Source: Prostheceraeus crozeri (Eukaryota > Platyhelminthes > Polycladida > Euryleptidae). Taken from it: a DNA stretch of 64,000 bases. The notes under the pieces are model-generated. The model was not told the DNA's origin. It worked only from the letters and a program-made list of their open reading frames with translations, and did no database searches. Each line of letters begins with the position of its first letter. Positions within the stretch are counted from its first letter, which is position 1. The stretch lies in NCBI GenBank assembly GCA_907163375.1, contig CAJQUW010006818.1, positions 1 through 64,000 on the forward strand, in the 5' to 3' direction. Below are positions 50,001-59,682 of the stretch, in pieces. Position numbers and translations under genes: made by a program.

Positions 50001-53000
50001 CCCGAAGTTTGACGCCTTTGACTGTTCCATTTGCATCCGTTAACAAATTTTCAACTTCCTGAAAGGACACCAGTGCTATTATAGCATTATTGAAAGGAGA
50101 GTGAAGCGTTAAACACATTTTGTAGACGGAAAATAACTGTGTACCTTTACAGATTTGAATCAGCGACGTCAGCCTTCTTAGGCAATCGCTCTACCGATAA
50201 TCTGTCGACGTCTACGGCAGTAGTGTCCCTAGTTAAAGATAAGTATGGTTTCTGTGAATTCGCTTTACACTGCCCCCTAAGATGTTTAATTCTTGGGTTT
50301 CGTCCCCTAGGATTAACACAGCATCAGCTGTCAAATTGAACTGCATGTACAAATATCTGATAGCTATTTTATGCCAAAGCCAGAATTATACTTTATTCAT
50401 CTCAAATCTAAAAAGGTGTTTATTGATTTGCTTACCATGCATGCGAGTGTGCATTAGGCAGTGTAGAAATTGCTGATATTTCATTGTGTCCTCCTGTTTC
50501 GTTAACTTCTTACTTTTGCCAAATGCCACCTCACTACCGGCATATATACATGTACATACTCTATATACAGTCACTATATGTAGAACTTTCTATTGTATTG
50601 ATCTGTCTCATCACGTTCACTGCTGAAAATGGTGGGCTTATTTTCAGTATTTACCGTCCAGGAGGGATTATGCACATCTGCAGGCCGTGAAGGGGTGTCA
50701 GGTATGATGGCTGGAACTTCTGCACGAGGTGTCAGAGCAACTGTCAGGCCGCTGCAAAAAATACTGTCACGAAGGTGGTCATGACGGCAAAATCGGTCTC
50801 CAATAGACCCACACCCGATTGCGTGGTCACCGAAGATGTCATTAGGCCTATCAAACCGCGGACACAAGTGGTTTGTAGGGCATATGGGACAGCCGATGCG
50901 GTAGAGAGAAGAGTTAACAATTATTTCTAACCAAAAACAGCAGATGTACACAGTCCACAATAGATATTGTACAGTCCTGTTCTAGCAATGATGTAACCCA
51001 ACAGACCCAGCACGAGAAAAAGCAATATCGTATTCATAGTGTAATGATCATTTTGTTGCAAGCGTTTCCTTTTATTTCCTGAATTACGTCATCAAAGGGA
51101 AGTGCATTGTCAAAAGTCTCCATCTTTAAGAAAATTTGTTCATTAATCAGAATTTCCCGCATCTAAAGAAGAATTTTCAGACAAATTTCTCTGTAGAATG
51201 TGATTCTTCAAGTCATAGGATTTGGTTATTGAACATACAGGCTTCATTTAGTTGAAATAATGCGAAAAAACAGTTTCACAGGATTGTCGATATGCATTCT
51301 AGGGAATTCGATACTTGATAATAATTGGGAATTCCCGGAACCGACTTTCGCGGGACAAAACCCTATATTAAATCAAATTAGGAAGACCCTAAATAATAGT
51401 CGGGTGATCAGCTGAAAAACGAAAATCGTGCTGTCAGAGAATGAATGCAAACGCCTGCACACGTTTACAAGCGTGCACAAAAGTGGTGATGGACATAGTA
51501 CAGTGATGGATGTGATCCGAAAATTTCCACAACTTGTGAGGACTTGTGAGGGATGCCTTCTTTCTTGTCTTAATCAAACAATAAAATGAAAGTACTTACT
51601 GCTTCAGTAAAAATGTGTGCTCCTTTTTCTGTTGCTGCAGTCGCGATGCAACTACTCAACGCGCCCATTCCACCTTCCACATATCCCCAAGCACCTGGGC
51701 GATCTTCAACACCTCCCATTGTGTGATGAAGAAGAGTATAGCCGCTACCGGGTGTTCGCGGACTCTGATGAGCTCCAATCACTGCATCTGTCGCCAATGT
51801 TGCTTTTAGAGGTTCCGATTCGAACCAGCGACCAAGGAACTTTAGCAGAATATAAAGAAGAAAATGCGGAAGTTATCTTGCATTAAATAATGCCCCTGAA
51901 GACTTACCTTTTCTGCTGGAGACGTCATTAAGTCATAAAATCAGCCATATTTCCTCCTATAGTAGACCCTAAAACATGAAAGATTCAAAATCTCGATACC
52001 GGCCAAATCTTGAATTTTGATTTCGATGTAATGTGAAAGAAAAAAAATTGAAAATGCATCTGCTACTCAAATAGCGTTGCTATATTATTTGAAATTCGAA
52101 CATTTTTGCAGAATTACAGCAAAACCTTACCTTCATATGACAATTAACTTCAACTTGCAGAAATATCTGGTCGGTTTTAAGGTCCATTCACGCCGCGCCG
52201 CGTCCTTTGGGAATGGACCATTCCTCAGGAACTAGATTTCCGCAAAAATCTCCATCCCTCAGCCTTCTTAACCCCAGAACCGTTGAAAGATTTTGCGAGT
52301 TTATTTCAAGCTTTCGATTTGGCTACAACTAGGGATGTTCGGATCCAAATGCGGATCCGGATCGGATCTTCAATCAGTTTCGGATCCAGATCCCATATAC
52401 AATATATACATGAGATGAAAGCAAAGCCATTATTAGGCTAGGTACTTATACATCTTCGAGCAGATGTTGCAGCCTGAGAATCCACCTCACAGCTTTCACT
52501 CCTCATATCATCGGAGTCGCCCTGAAGAGGGCGCGTGCTTCCGCTCGGCTTCATCTTTTTCGGCCTGGTGTTCATTTCGTTCGCTCGGTGTGGTTATTTA
52601 GTTAGAGGTTGAATTGGTCAAAAATCGGTGAAAAATAATTGTTCTGTGAAAAAAATTCGTGGAAATTATCCCAATCAAGGACTCGCATCCAGTTGGGCCT
52701 GAGATTCAATTAAGATTCTTGGAGTCAACCACAATCCAACCAAATTGTATCTCCCTCCCAGGCTTTCAAAATTGTCTAGAAGTTGTAATAATTGATCAAT
52801 TGCTACAAAACTTCAGAGACATATAGACATCAGTATTTTGCGCTACAAATGAAGTATTATACAAATCCAATTAGTACTTTAGGAGCTAGAGGCTGTTCTG
52901 TAGAGTGCAACAGAATTTCTGATCGGACGAGGCAGTCTTGTCTCTGCTCTTAGCACTCTAGCTCTGTTGATGCGTGCGCGCGTGCTTTGTTTTTGCACTT

Positions 53001-56000
53001 GGCTGTGTATTATAGACTTACTCCGAATGTTTTCACTCCCTCCTAGTACCCTACCTCCTTCCTCGATGTACAATGACTGCATGTAATGCAGCTTCCACGT
53101 TCTAGCATGGAGTTCCTTTTTCATTTACATATTATGGGTAATCGACTCATTGAGAGTTGAATCGAACGAGTGAAGAAATATTACAATTTACAGAACCACT
53201 TCTATTTCGTAAAGTACTCATCCAATTTCAATCAAACTTTAACTGTATCTGCATGATACCCATATCTATAGGTCTATGAAGTTTTGTAGCAATTGATAAA
53301 TCATAACCGCTCTTCTAGACAATTTTGAAAATGTGGAGGGGGGGAGATAACTAGACATGTTAGAATCTGGATTCGAACATGCCTAGAGATAACCCATAAG
53401 TACCATAGGCTAAACTTAAAATTTACAACGTATTGCTTACAACGTAGGCCTATTTTCGATTTTATGCCTCAAGTAACCCTCTTCTATTGTAACAAAATAG
53501 CATCAGTTAAGCAAATGAATGTCTCTACTGGATCAACAAAGGAGCCTACATTTTTATTTTATCATGCGAAATCTATAAAATGCGATGATTTTTCATCTCC
53601 TAATTTCACTCATGTGTGTTGCGTATAGGAAACTTGTAGGTCAAGTATTTTTCGAGTAGGCCTACATTTTTTAGTTGTCAATTGAATATTAAGTACCCAG
53701 CAGATTAACAAAAAACAATCATGCGGATTTGTTGATACTCAGTAGTATGAATTGATGGCATAAATAGTTAAGAGTGAAACAGTTAAGTCATTTTAGTAAT
53801 TAATGATTGAATTGGCATTATTAAAATCATTTACCTTCGTCAGAATCCCAATGAATTCATTCTTATCAATATACATGCAGATATATCTACCTGGCAGTAG
53901 TTTGCGGTTTGGTTGCTATTTACACAAGAATATTTCAATTATTTTGATCAATTGATTTTGCACCAAATAAAAACTAAACTTATGCATGAAATGTTAAAAT
54001 TTATCTTTCAGAAGCATTGATTTCGAAAGCTTTTCTGATGACAATGTGGCTCTTTGTTTCCTTTTCAAATAGCCAGCCACGCTGAAAGCACTTTCGCTTG
54101 GAACACTTGTTGCTGTTGCAGATAAGTGCAACTTTGCCAGCTCACATAGTTGAGGCAAAACTGTGGAAAAAGATTTCCAAAAGTCTAGGCATGGCATCTC
54201 AGGATTTTGATGCGCCACCGCTTTATATAGCTGAAGCTGTTGATCGGCTATGATCTTCATCTTACGCTTATATGATGTAGAAGAATTCTTTGGAAGACTG
54301 GTTACATTAGATATTTCACCTGAATCGAATCCGACCGAGCTCAAGAATTGACTGAAAACAAAAAACTTTTTCATTTCCTCTCGTGAGACCCAGTGGTCGA
54401 ATTTCTGTCCCATATTTTTGATCTACTATGCGGCGCAACTCGTTCTTTCCGTAATAAGTATTCTCAGGTCATTCGTATTTTGAGATTAATTTTTCAGATT
54501 TCCTTTCATTCGACATTTTACTTTGCGAATTTATCGTTACTTTCCCTTTTTTGTGATCAAGTGTGTGATCTTAGCTATCATTGTATTGACATGCATTTTC
54601 TGATTTCAATTTTTCTACCTAATAAACATCTCTCTCATACTGCCAAATACAGCCCTTAGCACTATTACATTTTTGTTTGTCTCGAGTAAAATTTATCATA
54701 AACTTTTTCTCACTTTGCCTTTACGGTGTATATGCTATATTTTCAGAGGAGCTGGACAATTTATTCGTATGAAAATAGTGAACTTTGTAAGAATGCCACC
54801 AATTATACGATACTTGAATACTACAGGTCCACATTGCATAAGTTCATATTCATCTAAGCTGAGATTTGATAAATCAATGAACTATGTCAACCGGCTACTT
54901 GAACCAACCATTGTTTGACCGAGTCTGACCAAAGACGCACTTCCAACGCTTGTTGATTAAGTCAGCAGAAAATATAGCCTACTCCATTTTAGGGTAAAGC
55001 CGTACCACGTGAAGGTCAACGTTCGAGAATTCAGTGCAACTTGTACCGGACATTACTTCATCATTTTATTGATGACAAAATTAAATAGGAGGGACTAGGA
55101 AAGTTAGTCTTTTTCTTTTTCTCTTGGAACTCCTGAAAACTTGATCGACTACAAACGAAAGAAAGTTTATCCGGTTATTGTGGACCTATTTCGGTAACAT
55201 ACAAAGTAGGCTACCCCTTGTGAGCCATTGTGGATCCTCATCATCAGAAAGTGTCAATTCTTAGTGACAGAATTTGTAAACGGCGATTCAGAAAGATGAA
55301 TGATGCTCACTGATAAATGCTTCCGGTAAATCTGGAGGAAGTCATTTGGATACAACCGTCATGCTCGAATGTAGATTTTTTCTACACGATATAGGTCAAT
55401 ACTATAGTGTTTGAAGGATGAAAAATACATTTTGTATTTCTGGAAAACTATTTTAGCTTTGGATTCACAGTTGTTCACAATAGCCGTTTATTCGCTAACT
55501 CACTTGAAAAGCATTTAATATCATTTATTTGAAGATTTGATTAAGCTTCACTTAAGTCGAGTAATAATACCTGATTGTCATATGACGCCAGTATAGCATT
55601 AAGACACAAAACAATTATTTACGGAACCTTTTTTGAATAGAAGATGGTCTTATACTTTTCATTTAATATTTCATGAAATATAGTCATTTATGCATTTATA
55701 TTTCATATCTAAAGTAGACTGTCACCACATAGAATCAGCAGAGAGCGTCTGTCTCTGTGGAAATCAAATGCTATTATAGCTGAATCAAACTACTTCTAAC
55801 TATTACTGTAATATTTAATGCACATTTGCTCACAAATATTTCAATGTATATTCAATTATATTCAATTCAAATTTGTATATTTAAAATTACAAAATTTGAA
55901 ATATTTCAATTAGTCTGGAACAGTGGTTTTCCTCATCATTCCTTTGTATAAAAGTTTATCTAAATATTAAAATGTTCACTATAAGTACAATGATAGGCAG

Positions 56001-56388
56001 ATAATAGCATTACACTTCATAACCTACCTGCTCTAAAAAGGGCTTTAAACGCTGGTAGTTGTTCCTTGAAAGCTTCCCACTTTCTCATTCTGAGATCGTA
56101 TAGGTTAATTGGAGGTGTATCTAGAAGCGGTTCAATTCCCTTCGCGATTCCGTCAAGAAGATGGTTGTAGACCTCAAAGTTCTAGAACAACATAAAGTAA
56201 ACAAGCATTTGAGAATGCATTTATTTCTATGCAGCAAATACCTCAGCATCACGCTTGGAAAATTTTGCGATTTCTTTAAAGTTGTCCTGCGAGTTGAGTC
56301 CAAGTAATAACGACTTCGCCTTGCTTTCCGGTTCACGAAGAGGAGTGTAGGAGGAAGGATCCCGTATATATACTCGAAGACCATGTCG
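37935..56388 (-). CDS. PYROXD2: PYROXD2-like FAD-dependent oxidoreductase, ten 3' exons (5' part absent)
   Basis: Exons on the minus strand: 56,388-56,242; 56,181-56,028; 51,968-51,908; 51,839-51,600; 50,058-49,918; 49,250-49,178; 48,206-48,059; 43,700-43,442; 42,172-42,052; 38,008-37,935. All introns have GT donors and AG acceptors, and phases agree throughout except for the third exon. About 472 residues are encoded against about 580 for the vertebrate protein, so roughly 110 N-terminal residues with the Rossmann GxGxxG motif are missing. Landmarks are [97 protein letters not shown] and [20 protein letters not shown] (C-terminal flavin-binding motif). The family belongs to the CrtI-like FAD oxidoreductases; the vertebrate protein is reported to be mitochondrial, with substrate unknown. 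The third exon has a one-base deficit. Confidence 0.92.
38677..38697 (-). ncRNA. Hammerhead-like core, left inverted terminus
   Basis: CTGACGA, A, a short stem GAT-TAA-ATC, then GAAA on the minus strand, identical to the core in the right terminus. Confidence 0.45.
38998..39704 (+). pseudogene. Penelope-like reverse transcriptase, N-terminally truncated
   Basis: Motifs in order: [18 protein letters not shown], the motif A region [33 protein letters not shown] (motif B) and [12 protein letters not shown], where the usual YIDDIFF-type catalytic box is degraded to [20 protein letters not shown] then follows. The sequence upstream of GRPI is missing and is replaced by the inverted terminus. A one-base loss in an A run near 39,697 separates it from the downstream [12 protein letters not shown] frame. 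Confidence 0.85.
39705..40550 (+). pseudogene. Penelope-like linker and GIY-YIG endonuclease
   Basis: The frame from [12 protein letters not shown] continues through [30 protein letters not shown] and CPKQCLACE to KHIVYKIMC and [20 protein letters not shown], the GIY-YIG motif with its catalytic arginine. After a small shift near 40,335 the tail [20 protein letters not shown] and [13 protein letters not shown] follow. Function would be target nicking during retrotransposition; frameshifts make this copy unlikely to act. Confidence 0.82.
40679..40699 (+). ncRNA. Hammerhead-like core, right terminus
   Basis: CTGACGA, A, the stem GAT-TAA-ATC, then GAAA, about 130 bases beyond the end of the GIY-YIG frame. 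The stem is minimal, as described for compact hammerheads of Penelope-like elements. Confidence 0.45.
41098..41697 (+). mobile_element. Mariner-like element, internally deleted
   Basis: Perfect 17-base terminal inverted repeats CAGGGTGACTCAAAAGT are flanked by TA on both sides. The interior reads [18 protein letters not shown] (second catalytic aspartate), [19 protein letters not shown] and, after a frameshift, [20 protein letters not shown]. The N-terminal half of the transposase is missing. It belongs to the same broad clade as the copy at 14.4 kb but has different termini. Confidence 0.88.
42052..42172 (-). CDS. PYROXD2: PYROXD2-like exon i
   Basis: 40 codons plus one base; acceptor TTTTACAG, donor CAG|GTAACT. 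It encodes [20 protein letters not shown] through [11 protein letters not shown]. The following 4-kb intron holds a Penelope-like element and a mariner fragment. Confidence 0.93.
42634..42663 (-). ncRNA. Hammerhead-like core with 7-bp stem
   Basis: CTGACGA, C, a perfect stem GATCTAT-GAGT-ATAGATC, then GAAA on the minus strand, within an intron of the PYROXD2-like gene. No Penelope-like coding sequence is adjacent, so this is probably a 3' remnant. Confidence 0.5.
43442..43700 (-). CDS. PYROXD2: PYROXD2-like exon h
   Basis: 259 bases; acceptor TTCAACTCAG, donor GGG|GTAGGT. It encodes [54 protein letters not shown] and RIFNLTGG. Confidence 0.93.
44510..45285 (+). pseudogene. LINE copy A: reverse transcriptase with internal deletion
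   Basis: Motif [21 protein letters not shown], a weakened motif [16 protein letters not shown] and the catalytic box YADDINL are followed directly by C-terminal sequence that should lie much further downstream ([47 protein letters not shown]). It ends in an (ATT)n tail at about 45,262-45,286. Located in an intron of the PYROXD2-like gene. Confidence 0.8.
45287..46152 (+). pseudogene. LINE copy B: C-terminal part of the same family
   Basis: The frame starts just after the tail of copy [28 protein letters not shown] and, past one stop, [49 protein letters not shown] and [21 protein letters not shown] and an (ATT)n tail end the copy at about 46,152. It is 5'-truncated. The two copies diverge clearly, so they are separate insertions. 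Confidence 0.8.
46737..47664. repeat. Possible hAT-type non-autonomous element
   Basis: The left boundary CTAGGGATGGAAAAAC and right boundary GTTTATTCCAACCCTAG are near-inverted repeats about 930 bases apart. No transposase frame is seen. An 8-base target duplication could not be confirmed, so the assignment is tentative. Confidence 0.4.
47740..48010 (+). pseudogene. LINE reverse transcriptase C-terminal fragment
   Basis: The plus strand reads [16 protein letters not shown], the YLGV..D..L.W..H motif found after the reverse transcriptase catalytic core. It is followed by [20 protein letters not shown], typical of LINE C-termini. Very short, decayed and intronic. Confidence 0.6.
48059..48206 (-). 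CDS. PYROXD2: PYROXD2-like exon g
   Basis: 148 bases; acceptor TTTTTACAG, donor CAG|GTATGG. It encodes [20 protein letters not shown], then [20 protein letters not shown] and EAEQGRWST. Confidence 0.92.
49178..49250 (-). CDS. PYROXD2: PYROXD2-like exon f
   Basis: 24 codons plus one base; acceptor TTCTCTTCAG, donor ATG|GTGAGC. It encodes [20 protein letters not shown] and TKIN, leading into the VAVNR motif of the next exon. Confidence 0.9.
49918..50058 (-). CDS. PYROXD2: PYROXD2-like exon e
   Basis: 47 codons, phase 0 at both ends; acceptor CCTTTCAG, donor GAG|GTAACC. It encodes [18 protein letters not shown] through [18 protein letters not shown], the flavin-site loop VLSNA typical of the family. 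Confidence 0.92.
50157..50215 (-). repeat. tRNA-like fragment (SINE head or tRNA pseudogene)
   Basis: On the minus strand CGGTAGAGCGATTGCCTAAG is followed by AAGGCTGACGTCGC and GATTCAAATCTG. The spacing of a GGTAGAGCG A-box-like segment, an anticodon-arm-like GCC...GGC and a B-box-like GATTCAAATC fits a tRNA-derived sequence. The acceptor stem and complete D arm are not convincing, so a functional tRNA is unlikely. Confidence 0.45.
50650..50930 (-). pseudogene. Retroelement-associated Cys/His-rich domain fragment
   Basis: The minus strand reads [18 protein letters not shown] then [40 protein letters not shown] and [11 protein letters not shown]. The GDHA-C-GD-RH-LRD-P-E-RPAD arrangement recurs at the C-terminus of reverse-transcriptase-associated proteins in invertebrates, algae and fungi. 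No reverse transcriptase core is adjacent. It sits in an intron of the PYROXD2-like gene. Confidence 0.5.
51600..51839 (-). CDS. PYROXD2: PYROXD2-like exon d
   Basis: 80 codons, phase 0 at both ends; acceptor GCTAAAG, donor GCA|GTAAGT. It encodes [20 protein letters not shown] and continues through the glycine-rich [14 protein letters not shown] to AHIFTEA, the most conserved block of the family. Confidence 0.92.
51908..51968 (-). pseudogene. PYROXD2: PYROXD2-like exon c, one base short
   Basis: Acceptor TGTTTTAG, donor AAG|GTAAGT. Neighbouring phases require 62 bases, but 61 are present. The first part reads [11 protein letters not shown] and the last part [10 protein letters not shown] in the next frame. 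The change falls at GATTTTATGAC, where family alignment needs five T rather than four. It could be a genuine frameshift or a homopolymer sequencing error. Confidence 0.8.
52175..52225. repeat. Short TTAA-flanked palindromic repeat
   Basis: TTAA then GGTCCATTC, a CGCCGCGCCGCG core and GAATGGACC form an inverted repeat. The first half resembles the block near 34,809. It may be a collapsed MITE with TTAA target preference. Confidence 0.45.
52226..53990. other. Intron sequence without recognised gene
   Basis: It contains GGATGTTCGGATCC-type sequence near 52,333 with repeated CGGATC words, resembling a hAT terminus, but no partner end was found. Other open frames are short and motif-free. Confidence 0.4.
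53994..54413 (-). pseudogene. hAT transposase C-terminal fragment
   Basis: The 139-codon frame contains the hAT dimerisation region: [40 protein letters not shown] and [20 protein letters not shown]. The earlier core and BED finger are absent. It differs from the hAT at 19.2 kb, so it is a second family. Intronic in the PYROXD2-like gene. Confidence 0.85.
54414..56020. other. Intron sequence without recognised gene
   Basis: Upstream (on the minus strand) of the hAT fragment no N-terminal transposase part or terminal repeat was found. The sequence is AT-rich with short open frames. Confidence 0.4.
56028..56181 (-). CDS. PYROXD2: PYROXD2-like exon b
   Basis: 51 codons plus one base; acceptor TTGTTCTAG, donor CAG|GTAGGT. 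It encodes [20 protein letters not shown] through FKALFRA and ends in phase 1. Confidence 0.9.
56242..56388 (-). CDS. PYROXD2: PYROXD2-like exon a
   Basis: 49 codons, phase 0 at both ends; acceptor TTTTCAG, donor GAG|GTATTT. It encodes [17 protein letters not shown] through FSKRDAE. This is the first exon recognised in the window; upstream exons for the FAD-binding N-terminus were not found up to 64,000. Confidence 0.9.
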
Positions 56389-56439
56389 CTGAAAATGTAT
56401 CGTGCAGTACACATGCGAGTCAAAAATGCGGTCCTGTCA

Positions 56440-57842
56440 AATTTTAAAAGCGATAAGAAAGCTGCTCATTTAGGTTGGCTATGTAAGAACCATACTGTAA
56501 TAATATAAGTATTATGGGGGTATTAATATAAGTATTATATTAGGCTATATAATGGGGGATAATAATGCAAGTATTAAGGGGGGACGCCGAAGAGAGAATT
56601 TAGAGCGCTTAGCGTTTCTTAAGGGAGATGAGAGAGCTCCCATTATTAAGTCTCGATGATGAGGCGACGTTTTTGTAAAGGCGGATTACAGATTTTTGGG
56701 AATCGAGGATGAACAGGATCTGTTTACCTGTGGGAATCGAAAAAAGGCACAGATTGATGTTTATTGAGGATTTGTTTACATGTGCGGATCGCAAAAAGCA
56801 TGCTGTATTTATTGATGAGATGAATTTAATGACAGGATGAGTTTACATGTGGGAAGCGCAACAATTGAATGATGTCTGATTTATCTTTGTGGCATATCTT
56901 TCAAGACATATCATTACCTATTCAGTATTTTGTCAGCCACTACGTGTGGGACCCCGCTCGTCTGGGTTTGACTGTTCAGGTTAGGGGTCGAAGCAGAACT
57001 AGACGAGTACCTGATGATGACTGACGGACTGAAATATTATGTTTTATATCCCTTAATCGGTAGCTGAAGTAGTGGTCGATGTATCGTATTTCAAATGAAG
57101 AAATGTTGGGTTCTATGAAGTATTATAGGCGGATAAAGAAACTGGCGATAACAAATTCAAGTAAAGAAATACATACTATTTTCCATGTGTAGTCTTAGGT
57201 ATAGTGTGCATAATTCCATTGCTTTCGGTGAAGTAGAGTGTCATTGCAGTTCTTTTGTTTACCTCCATTATCCACCATGTGTAATCTTAGATATAGTGTA
57301 GCAGTAGTTCACTTGTAATCGGTGTAGTAGTATCATTGTATTTCTATGTTTTGTCTCCACTTTTCCATTTTTTATCCATCGCTCTCCTGTTGTTTTATAA
57401 TATCCATTTTTAATTTCCTCAAACTATGGTGACCATTGTCCTATTCTATTTCCATTACCAGCATCTGTAGTCGGTACAGTATATTAGACGTCTGTTTTGA
57501 ACGTGTATGCGGCAGTTTTTGATCTTTGGTATTTGTATATTAACAGTAGGAATGCGTAGTGTTACAAGTCTTAAGATTTCCATTTTTACTAGATATTGGG
57601 CCAAAGCTGTTCAATTTCAATTCGTAGCCACGAGAAAGCTACATAGAGTTCTTTTAAGAACTGATTAATTCAATGGTTACAGAAGCATTGCGTTTGTACA
57701 CTTGCGAATTGGAGAACGCCACCAGTCCTCATTAGGATTACCTCAATTAATAATTAAATTTAGTAAGCATTACATTCTATTACAAATGGCTGCTGGGATG
57801 ATTTTCATCATCGAATGAGAATTATGATTACATAAGTATTCA

Positions 57843-57843
<1 letters not shown>
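56440..57843. other. No gene recognised; weak hammerhead-like site
   Basis: A TAATATAAGTATTAT-type short repeat lies at 56,500-56,560. At 57,011-57,034 CTGATGA is followed 13 bases later by GAAA without a convincing stem, after CTCGTCT at about 56,957 and AGACGAG at 57,001; this may be another Penelope-like remnant. The missing 5' exons of the PYROXD2-like gene were searched for here without success. Confidence 0.35.

Positions 57844-57903
<60 letters not shown>
57844..57903. repeat. (TA)n microsatellite
   Basis: About 60 bases of uninterrupted TA dinucleotides directly abut the 3' end of the Penelope-like fragment. Confidence 0.95.
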
Positions 57904-57905
<2 letters not shown>

Positions 57906-58415
57906 AAAGAACAAATGCTTTGACCGGACATGTTTCAATCTCCTTTCAAGATCATCTTCAGCGGAAAAGTTGCAATTACAGACAAATCTTTCTTAAATAC
58001 GTAGTCACATTGAAAACTGTTCATTCTGGAAGGCACGTAATAGCATAGAAATCTTAAGTCAGACAGATAAAATAAAATAAAAACACGAAGTTGCAACCTA
58101 CTCAAATAATTTAGAAGATAGTGTGTACAATTCGTAAAATAACTTACAGATTTAAAGAAAGAGTGTATGATCCGTTCCTTTCATTAGCGAGATTTTCATT
58201 ACTTTTTATGAATATCGACTCCAGGATAAATGGTTGCATGCATTTACCAATAATGGAAAAATCTTCTTTTTTAGGACGATGAGGGTGAGTAGAGATTTCA
58301 GTAGGTGAAGGATAACCCTTCATGTGTTCCTTCATCCGAGTGTCGAGGTGGCGTTTCGTGGCGCCGACGTACCGCATTTCGCAACGGTCACAAGCGTATT
58401 GATACACGATAGATG
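57904..58415 (-). mobile_element. Penelope-like element 3' fragment with GIY-YIG domain
   Basis: A minus-strand frame (58,144-58,407) reads YQYACDRCEMRYVGATKRHL, DTRMKEHMKG and PFILESIFIKSNENLANERN, the GIY-YIG fold with YQY...RYVG and the catalytic arginine in DTRMKEH. Non-coding sequence with a hammerhead-like core and the adjacent TA tract follow it. The reverse transcriptase is missing. Confidence 0.8.
57933..57961 (-). ncRNA. Hammerhead-like core
   Basis: CTGAAGA, TG, a 4-bp stem ATCT-TGAAAGG-AGAT, T and GAAA, on the same strand as the GIY-YIG frame and downstream of it. Confidence 0.4.
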
Positions 58416-58556
58416 ATTTTAGATCACCCGGAATTTATCTTTATTCGGAAATTGATTTAACAGTTTACAGACTTTGTAAAGCCAAGCTCAAAATGATTTG
58501 AAAAACAAAATTCGCTCTCTGAATGAGTTGCTTCCTCCGAATTTAGAAGTTAGGCC

Positions 58557-58583
58557 AGTTTATATATATATATATATATATAT
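58557..58583. repeat. (TA)n microsatellite
   Basis: A short uninterrupted TA run lies between the Penelope-like fragment and the LINE fragment. Confidence 0.85.
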
Positions 58584-58779
58584 GACATAAGTATTAATAT
58601 TATAATATAAGTAACAATATAAGTACTATATATTGTAAAATTCATCATTTTGTATCATCTCATACTTGTGTTCTCTCTTTTGAGAAATAAACGATTTAAT
58701 ATTTTGATATTCAAAAATTTCATCATCGCCTCTCCATCTTTTCAATCTGATATAGGATTTTCGTTTTTCTCAGTAGCCG

Positions 58780-59451
58780 CTATAATTCATAAGAGATTCA
58801 GAACGTCATCCTTAATTCTTGATTTTTTCGTGGTCTTGATCACCTTAGTTCCTAAAACTCGTCCTGTGGAAATGTCTAATCCTCGTCCTGTATAGGTCTT
58901 TCGCCCTATTTCCATATTTCTTACTTTTGCTAAGATTCTCGAAGATATAGTGTTTGAGAGCATAACAAATTATACTTTATTAAAACAGTCCGGGCAAACC
59001 AATTTGTCTGTCTACCTTCTTCGTCGACGGTCAGTGCTCTTTATAGAATATACACAAGAAAATCACAAGTAGCCCCACTCGATTCTCATGACTCCAGTGG
59101 TGTGGTCAACTTGCATTTTGACTTTTCACGTGCATTCAACACCACATCGCACAATCTCCCCCTAAAAGACTTCATGGGTGCGGTTTCCATAATGGTTCCA
59201 TCAAGTTGTCGTCATCATACCTCTCAAAACAGATATCAGAAAACAGTAGTCCACAATGTTGCTAGTGATTCTGCCCTAATTAGCTCTGGTGTTCCACAGA
59301 GATATATTTTGGGTCCTTATCATATTTTTTTATACAGTGTGGATCTTCTAATTGATACAAATTGTTTTAAATATGCTGATGATACCACTATTGTAGTGAA
59401 ACTAACTGATGATGTGAAAAATTATATGTTCTCTCTTATGTCACACCCACG
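58780..59451 (+). pseudogene. LINE reverse transcriptase fragment
   Basis: Successive plus-strand frames read FVVLITLVPKTRPVEM, then FRPISIFLTFAKILEDIVFE, LHFDFSRAFNTTSHNLPL (motif A), SSGVPQRYILGP (motif B, RY in place of QGS) and FKYADDTTIVV (catalytic box). The sequence stops where the dispersed repeat begins at 59,452. Frameshifts and substitutions in motif B mark it as dead. Confidence 0.8.
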
Positions 59452-59682
59452 GATAAATTGCTTTGTCTGCGTGTTTGGTCACTGATGGTCACGCCAAGTA
59501 CTAGTCCCGAGGGGCGGAAAGATCAATTTTCCATTGAACGTAATGCAAATTCAAGCCTGAATTCTGACGAACTAAATCATTGACACTGCACTGAATGTAC
59601 ACAGTCAGTAAATTTAGATCGTGAGGAGTCGAACGATGTGAATAGTATTTCCATTTGATGAATTTATCACGGAAAGGCATAG
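59452..59682. repeat. Dispersed repeat, left half of a split copy
   Basis: It matches 36,367-36,605 from AAATTGCTTTGTCTGCG to ATGAATTTATCACGG. It ends at ATAG (59,679-59,682), the left copy of a 4-base duplication flanking the inserted element. Confidence 0.75.

Noticed and set aside
50157-50215. Functional tRNA gene
   Set aside because: The acceptor stem and full D arm do not fold; only A/B-box-like segments remain.
57011-57034. CTGATGA...GAAA as a further hammerhead core
   Set aside because: The 13 bases between the boxes give no convincing stem, so it was left as a weak note.
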